A DNA stretch of 33,593 nucleotides, from the NCBI GenBank assembly GCA_902552705.1, contig CACDHZ010000001.1:1-33593 (forward strand). The letters are read 5' to 3'. Numbering within the stretch: the first letter of the stretch is position 1; the number at the start of each line of letters is the position of its first letter. This DNA is from an uncultured Pelagibacteraceae bacterium (GTDB lineage Bacteria; Pseudomonadota; Alphaproteobacteria; Pelagibacterales; Pelagibacteraceae). Under the pieces are notes generated by a model. It was not told where the DNA came from and did not search any database. It worked only from the letters and a program-made list of their open reading frames with translations. Of the stretch, positions 29,037 through 33,593 are shown in pieces. Position numbers and translations under genes: made by a program.

Positions 29037-30605
29037 TTAAAATACTAATAGCCCAAAAATTACAAGCAGTAATATGCCAATAATAGACTGGTTTCTAAAT
29101 GCAGTCATTTCGGATTTCTTTTGGTTTAAAGCTGTATAAGAGTTTGAATTTTGAGGTATTTGTCCACTAGCTAAAAAGGTAAGAGCTTGGTTAGCTTTAT
29201 CCATAATTTCTGGAAATTCAGGTAATCTTTTAATTACTTCAGTTGTATTTTTTAAACCCTCATTTATAATATTTGTAGGGTCTTTAGTTTCTTTTAGCCA
29301 ATTTTCTAAAACGGGTTTTGAAGTTTCCCATATATTGGTATTTGGATTAAGTTTTCTTGCCACACCTTCTACAACAACCATAGTTTTTTGCAGCATTAAT
29401 AATTGAGGTTGCGTTTGCATATTAAATTTTTCTGTAACATCAAAAAGTTGTTTCAATAATTTACCACCTGAAATATCTTTTACAGATTGTCCAAAAATTG
29501 GCTCACCAATTGATCGTAAAGCTTGAGCTAAATCATCTACGGGAACATTTTTAGGCACTAGCCCTGCAACTAAGTGCACCTCGGCAACTTTCTTATAGTC
29601 TCTTTTTATAAAACCAAATAAAATTTCTGCTAAGAATCTTCTGCTCATGCTATCTAGTCTACCCATAATTCCAAAATCAATAGGAACTATATCTCCATTA
29701 TCGTTGATGAATATATTTCCTTGATGCATGTCTGCATGAAAAAAACCATCTCTAACAGCATGTCTTAAAAAATTTTGAATAATATCAGAAGCAATTTTTT
29801 TAGTATCAATATTTTTCTTTTGAAGATCTTCAGTTTCACGAATAGATATGCCCTCTATCCAATCAAGTGTCATGACGCCCTCACTTGTAAAATTCCAATA
29901 GATTGTAGGAACCTTAAAACCTATATCATTTTTTGTATTTTCAGCGTATTCATTTGCAGCCGCTGCTTCGAATCTTAAATCCATTTCTAAATTAGTTATT
30001 TCTTTAAGTAAAAAAACCACTTCAACTAATTTTAATCTTTGAGTTTTTTTAACAAATGATTCAATAAAAAAAGCAAACAACATTAGTGCATCTATCTCTT
30101 CGTTAAATATTTTTTTAATATCTGGTCTTAAAATTTTAATAGCAACATCCTTAATCGTACCATTGTCATCTATCTTAGCTTTATGCACTTGAGCTATTGA
30201 AGCAGCAGCTACAGGTTCACTTAAATCTATTATCGAGTTAAAAGTTTTTTCTCCTAAATTTTTTTTAATAATCATTTGAGCCTCAGACAACGGAAATGGG
30301 GGGAGCCTATCTTGTAGATCTTCTAATTGCTTAGATAATTCATCCCCAATAATATCTGGTCTTGTAGCTAAAAATTGTCCTAATTTTATAAACGTAGTTC
30401 CCATAGCCTGTAATGATTTTGAAAGTTTTTCACCTTCTGTATCATTAGTATTTATTCTTTTTGAATCTGAAAAAGAAATAGAAAGTATTTTAAAAAATAT
30501 TTTTATTATTAAAGGAGGTTTTTTAAATTTAGATACAATTTTAAGAATATCAGATTTAGCAACCATTCTTCCTAATTTAAAAAGTGTAAATAATTTTTTA
30601 ATCAT
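29037..30605 (-). CDS. ubiB: Ubiquinone biosynthesis kinase-like protein UbiB
   Basis: GTTFIKLGQFLATRPDIIGDELSKQLEDLQDRLPPF; FHADMHQGNIFINDNGDIVPIDFGIMGRL; start at MIKKLF preferred over track start 30617. Confidence 0.96.
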   Translation of the reverse strand: MIKKLFTLFKLGRMVAKSDILKIVSKFKKPPLIIKIFFKILSISFSDSKRINTNDTEGEKLSKSLQAMGTTFIKLGQFLATRPDIIGDELSKQLEDLQDRLPPFPLSEAQMIIKKNLGEKTFNSIIDLSEPVAAASIAQVHKAKIDDNGTIKDVAIKILRPDIKKIFNEEIDALMLFAFFIESFVKKTQRLKLVEVVFLLKEITNLEMDLRFEAAAANEYAENTKNDIGFKVPTIYWNFTSEGVMTLDWIEGISIRETEDLQKKNIDTKKIASDIIQNFLRHAVRDGFFHADMHQGNIFINDNGDIVPIDFGIMGRLDSMSRRFLAEILFGFIKRDYKKVAEVHLVAGLVPKNVPVDDLAQALRSIGEPIFGQSVKDISGGKLLKQLFDVTEKFNMQTQPQLLMLQKTMVVVEGVARKLNPNTNIWETSKPVLENWLKETKDPTNIINEGLKNTTEVIKRLPEFPEIMDKANQALTFLASGQIPQNSNSYTALNQKKSEMTAFRNQSIIGILLLVIFGLLVF

Positions 30606-31306
30606 TATATTTTCCAACCAGAGTGAATTGCCACGATACCACCAGATAAATTTCTATAACTACAATTTATAAATTTATTTTTTTTCATTTGGTAAATTAA
30701 ATCTTCTTGACTGATGAATTCTTCAATACTTTTAACTAAATATTCATAAGGATTTTTTTGACCAACAACTGCCTTTCCAATCAAAGGAATAAGCTTTGAA
30801 TAGTTTTTATAAATAAAGTCTAGACCAGAGTTATTAATTTTTGAAAATTCGAGACATAAATATCGTCCACCTGGTTTTAAAACACGATAAGCCTCTGAAA
30901 GAGCTTTATCAAGATTTTTAGTATTACGTAAACCAAAACTTATTGTGTAATAATCACAAGAGTTGTCTTTAATAGGTAATTTCTCTGCTGAGGCGATTAT
31001 CCAATCAATATTTTTATAATTATTTAATTTAATCTTACCTTTATTAATCATTCCTTTATTTGGATCTACACAAATGACTTTATTATTATTTGTTGTTTCT
31101 AAAAAAAGTTTCCCAATATCACCGGTGCCACAGGCTACGTCAATTAAGGTTTTGTCTTTTGATGGATTCATTAAAGTGATTAACGTTTTTTTCCAAATTC
31201 TATGAATGCCTAATGACATAAAATCATTCATTAAATCATATTTGTCATATACATTGTCAAAGACACTTTGAACAAGCCCTTTTTTATTTTGGAGATATTG
31301 TTGCAT
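30605..31306 (-). CDS. ubiE: Ubiquinone/menaquinone biosynthesis methyltransferase
   Basis: VFDNVYDKYDLMNDFMSLGIHRIWK; DVACGTGDIG; SFGLRN. Confidence 0.97.
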   Translation of the reverse strand: MQQYLQNKKGLVQSVFDNVYDKYDLMNDFMSLGIHRIWKKTLITLMNPSKDKTLIDVACGTGDIGKLFLETTNNNKVICVDPNKGMINKGKIKLNNYKNIDWIIASAEKLPIKDNSCDYYTISFGLRNTKNLDKALSEAYRVLKPGGRYLCLEFSKINNSGLDFIYKNYSKLIPLIGKAVVGQKNPYEYLVKSIEEFISQEDLIYQMKKNKFINCSYRNLSGGIVAIHSGWKI

Positions 31307-31341
31307 ATAAAATTTATTATTTGCTGATAATATAGTATTAA

Positions 31342-32205
31342 ATGCCAGAATTACCAGAAGTAGAAATAGTCAAACAATCTTTATCTAAAAAAATAAAATA
31401 TAAGAAAATTCAAAAAACAATAATAAGAAATAGAAATTTAAGGTTTAAAATTCCTTCAAATTTTGATGAATTATTAAGGAATAAAGTTATTAAGAAAGTC
31501 ACTAGATTTTCAAAGTATTTAATTTTGAATTTTTCAGATAAATCTTTTTGTTTAATTCATTTAGGAATGTCTGGTACAATTCATTTAATACAAAAAAATA
31601 TACTCAATAAAAATACCAACACTAGTTTTTATAACTCTCCACAACTTCCAAAAAAACATAATCATGTAATATTACAATTTAAAGATTTAAGAGTTATATA
31701 TAACGATCCAAGAAGATTTGGTTTTTTTACTTATATTCGAAATGAGAAAGAACTTAAAAGTAAATTTAGAAATTTAGGACCGGAACCATTATCCAAAAAA
31801 TTTAATATAAAATATTTGTTAAAATATTTTTCTAATAAAAAAAAAAATATTAAGAGTTTTTTAATAGATCAAAAATTTGTATCAGGAATTGGTAATATTT
31901 ATGCTAGTGAAATTTTATTTTCAAGTAAAATTCATCCAAAAAAAATTGCAATGAAGTTATCAAAAAATGATTGTAAAAGAATTATTCATTTTTCTAAAAT
32001 AGTACTAAATAATGCTATTAAAAAAGGAGGTTCTAGCATTCGTGATTTTAAAAATATATCTGGTAATGATGGAAATTTTCAAAAAGAATTTAAAGTATAT
32101 CAAAGACAAAATCTAAATTGTTTACGAATGAAATGTGAAGGGACTATAAAAAAAATATTTTTAACCAATAGATCAACTTTTTTTTGTAATACTTGTCAAA
32201 AATAA
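31342..32205 (+). CDS. mutM: Formamidopyrimidine-DNA glycosylase
   Basis: MPELPEVEIVKQSL; HLGMSGT; C-terminal CLRMKCEGTIKKIFLTNRSTFFCNTCQK zinc finger. Confidence 0.97.
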   Translation: MPELPEVEIVKQSLSKKIKYKKIQKTIIRNRNLRFKIPSNFDELLRNKVIKKVTRFSKYLILNFSDKSFCLIHLGMSGTIHLIQKNILNKNTNTSFYNSPQLPKKHNHVILQFKDLRVIYNDPRRFGFFTYIRNEKELKSKFRNLGPEPLSKKFNIKYLLKYFSNKKKNIKSFLIDQKFVSGIGNIYASEILFSSKIHPKKIAMKLSKNDCKRIIHFSKIVLNNAIKKGGSSIRDFKNISGNDGNFQKEFKVYQRQNLNCLRMKCEGTIKKIFLTNRSTFFCNTCQK

Positions 32206-32255
32206 AGAATTATTTTATTGACCAGAATAAATTCTCAAGCTATACCACCTTGCTT

Positions 32256-32516
32256 ATGGCAAATACAAAATCAGCAATCAAAAGAATTAGAAGAATAGCC
32301 AAACAAACTCAAGTTAATAAGGCACGTAAGAGTAAATATAGAAATGTTATAAAAAAAATGAATCTTCTTCTTCAAGAAAAGAAAAAAGCTGATGCTTTAA
32401 AGTTCTTACCTAAGTTGAATTCTGAACTAATGAGAGTTGCAAAAACTGGAATTATAAAAAAAGCTAACGCATCAAGAAACGTTTCAAGGATTACAAAGAA
32501 GATTTACGCTTTATAA
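32256..32516 (+). CDS. rpsT: 30S ribosomal protein S20
   Basis: MANTKSAIKRIRRIAKQTQVNKARKSKYRN, 86 aa; start moved from the track start at 32193, which overlaps mutM. Confidence 0.96.
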   Translation: MANTKSAIKRIRRIAKQTQVNKARKSKYRNVIKKMNLLLQEKKKADALKFLPKLNSELMRVAKTGIIKKANASRNVSRITKKIYAL

Positions 32517-32828
32517 ATAACTACTTTTAGTTGTTTAAAAATTCTATCTAGGGTTTTAGCACTAAATAAGAAAATTTTCAGACATAGCATAACAATATAT
32601 TGATTTAGTAAAAAAAAAAAATTTATAAATCTTTAAAAGTAAGATCAAAAAATTTTGATTTGTAAAATGATTTTTTTTAAAATTCAATCAGCAAGGTAAA
32701 AAAAATTTTTAAAATATTATTCGCGTTAAAAACGATTCACTCAAAAGGTTTATTTTTTTTTGTTAAAATAAAATTATTTATTGCAAAAAATTCAATTTCA
32801 TTCTAACTGAGTTTATTCCTAAAAATTT

Positions 32829-33593
32829 ATGTCTAACAATAATATATCAAAAAATTTAAAAAATAATTCCTCACAAATATTAGACTGGAACATTATTCAG
32901 AAAGATATGAAAAGTAAGATGGGCACAGATATTTATGATAGCTGGCTAAGAAAAATAGATTTTGTTGAGGAGATGAACAATTATATTTTACTCTCTGTCT
33001 CAACTAGATTTATCAGAGATTGGATAACATCAAGATATTTAGATCAGATTCTAAAAATTGTTAAAGTTTATAAAAAAGACTTAACTAGAATTGAATTTAA
33101 AATCGTAGATAATAGTAATGAAAATAAAATTAAAAATGATAATCAATTTAATAAAAAAAATGAAAACATATCATTTATTAAAGACTCATACTTGCAATAC
33201 AATAGAATTGATCCTAACAAAAGATTTGATAATTTTATAACTGGGACAAGTAATAAATTAGCATACGAAGCATCTCTTAAAGTATCAGAAAATATATCTC
33301 ATTATAATCCTCTTTATATCTATGGAGGTGTTGGTATGGGAAAAACACATTTATTAAATTCTATTGGATTTTCACTAAAAGAAAAAAATAAAGTTATGTT
33401 TATTTCTGCTGAAAGATTTATGTATCAATTTGTAAAATCTATAAAGTCTAATGATATGGTAAAATTTAAAGAGTATTTTAGAAATACAGATATTTTGTTA
33501 ATTGACGATATTCAGTTCATGAATGGAAAAGAAGCTATGCAGGAGGAATTTTTTCATACTTTTAATGCGTTACTTGATAAAGGTTCTCAAATA
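32829..33593 (+). CDS. dnaA: Chromosomal replication initiator DnaA, 3' end truncated by window edge
   Basis: Frame open from ATG 32829 to window end: MSNNNISKNLKNNSSQILDWNIIQKDMKSKMGTDIYDSWLRKIDF...PLYIYGGVGMGKTHLLNSIG...DILLIDDIQFMNGKEAMQEEFFHTFNAL. Confidence 0.97.
   Translation, partial: MSNNNISKNLKNNSSQILDWNIIQKDMKSKMGTDIYDSWLRKIDFVEEMNNYILLSVSTRFIRDWITSRYLDQILKIVKVYKKDLTRIEFKIVDNSNENKIKNDNQFNKKNENISFIKDSYLQYNRIDPNKRFDNFITGTSNKLAYEASLKVSENISHYNPLYIYGGVGMGKTHLLNSIGFSLKEKNKVMFISAERFMYQFVKSIKSNDMVKFKEYFRNTDILLIDDIQFMNGKEAMQEEFFHTFNALLDKGSQI

Noticed and set aside
32640-32828. Canonical oriC with DnaA-box cluster
   Set aside because: No convincing TTATNCACA boxes; only AT-rich tracts, so not called as an origin
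1-33593. CRISPR arrays, tRNA/rRNA genes, insertion sequences, prophage or toxin-antitoxin modules
   Set aside because: No regularly spaced repeats, no tRNA-like cloverleaf or rRNA sequence, no transposase or integrase motif seen on either strand by reading

Overview
The window is a very AT-rich, tightly packed bacterial chromosome segment. Protein content and gene order point to a streamlined alphaproteobacterium, most likely SAR11/Pelagibacterales (inferred; no search was run). It is mostly housekeeping genes: partial maeB, murJ, trpS, nfu, a Bax-like glucosaminidase, a polysaccharide deacetylase, tsaB, fur/mur, miaB, phoH, ybeY, lnt, metK, nusA-infB-rbfA-rpsO-pnp, fabI-fabB-fabA, irr, rubrerythrin, a CCG-type Fe-S protein, DUF3501, an SH3 protein, a ThiF/MoeB-type E1, dut, coaBC, ubiB, ubiE, mutM, rpsT and partial dnaA. 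No tRNA, rRNA, CRISPR array or mobile element was recognised. The best candidate for an under-described system is the irr / rubrerythrin / Fe-S oxidoreductase / DUF3501 cluster (about 23.2-26.2 kb). It has ICE-like Irr boxes at both promoters, a cysteine-free rubrerythrin with no rubredoxin domain, and a perfect 22-bp palindrome between the rubrerythrin and Fe-S genes. Other points of interest are a pentanucleotide (CGAAA)5 repeat just upstream of pnp, a strong terminator hairpin 14 bp before nusA, a shortened TsaB whose 5' end overlaps a divergent gene, and two tail-to-tail small membrane ORFs, one absent from the ORF track.
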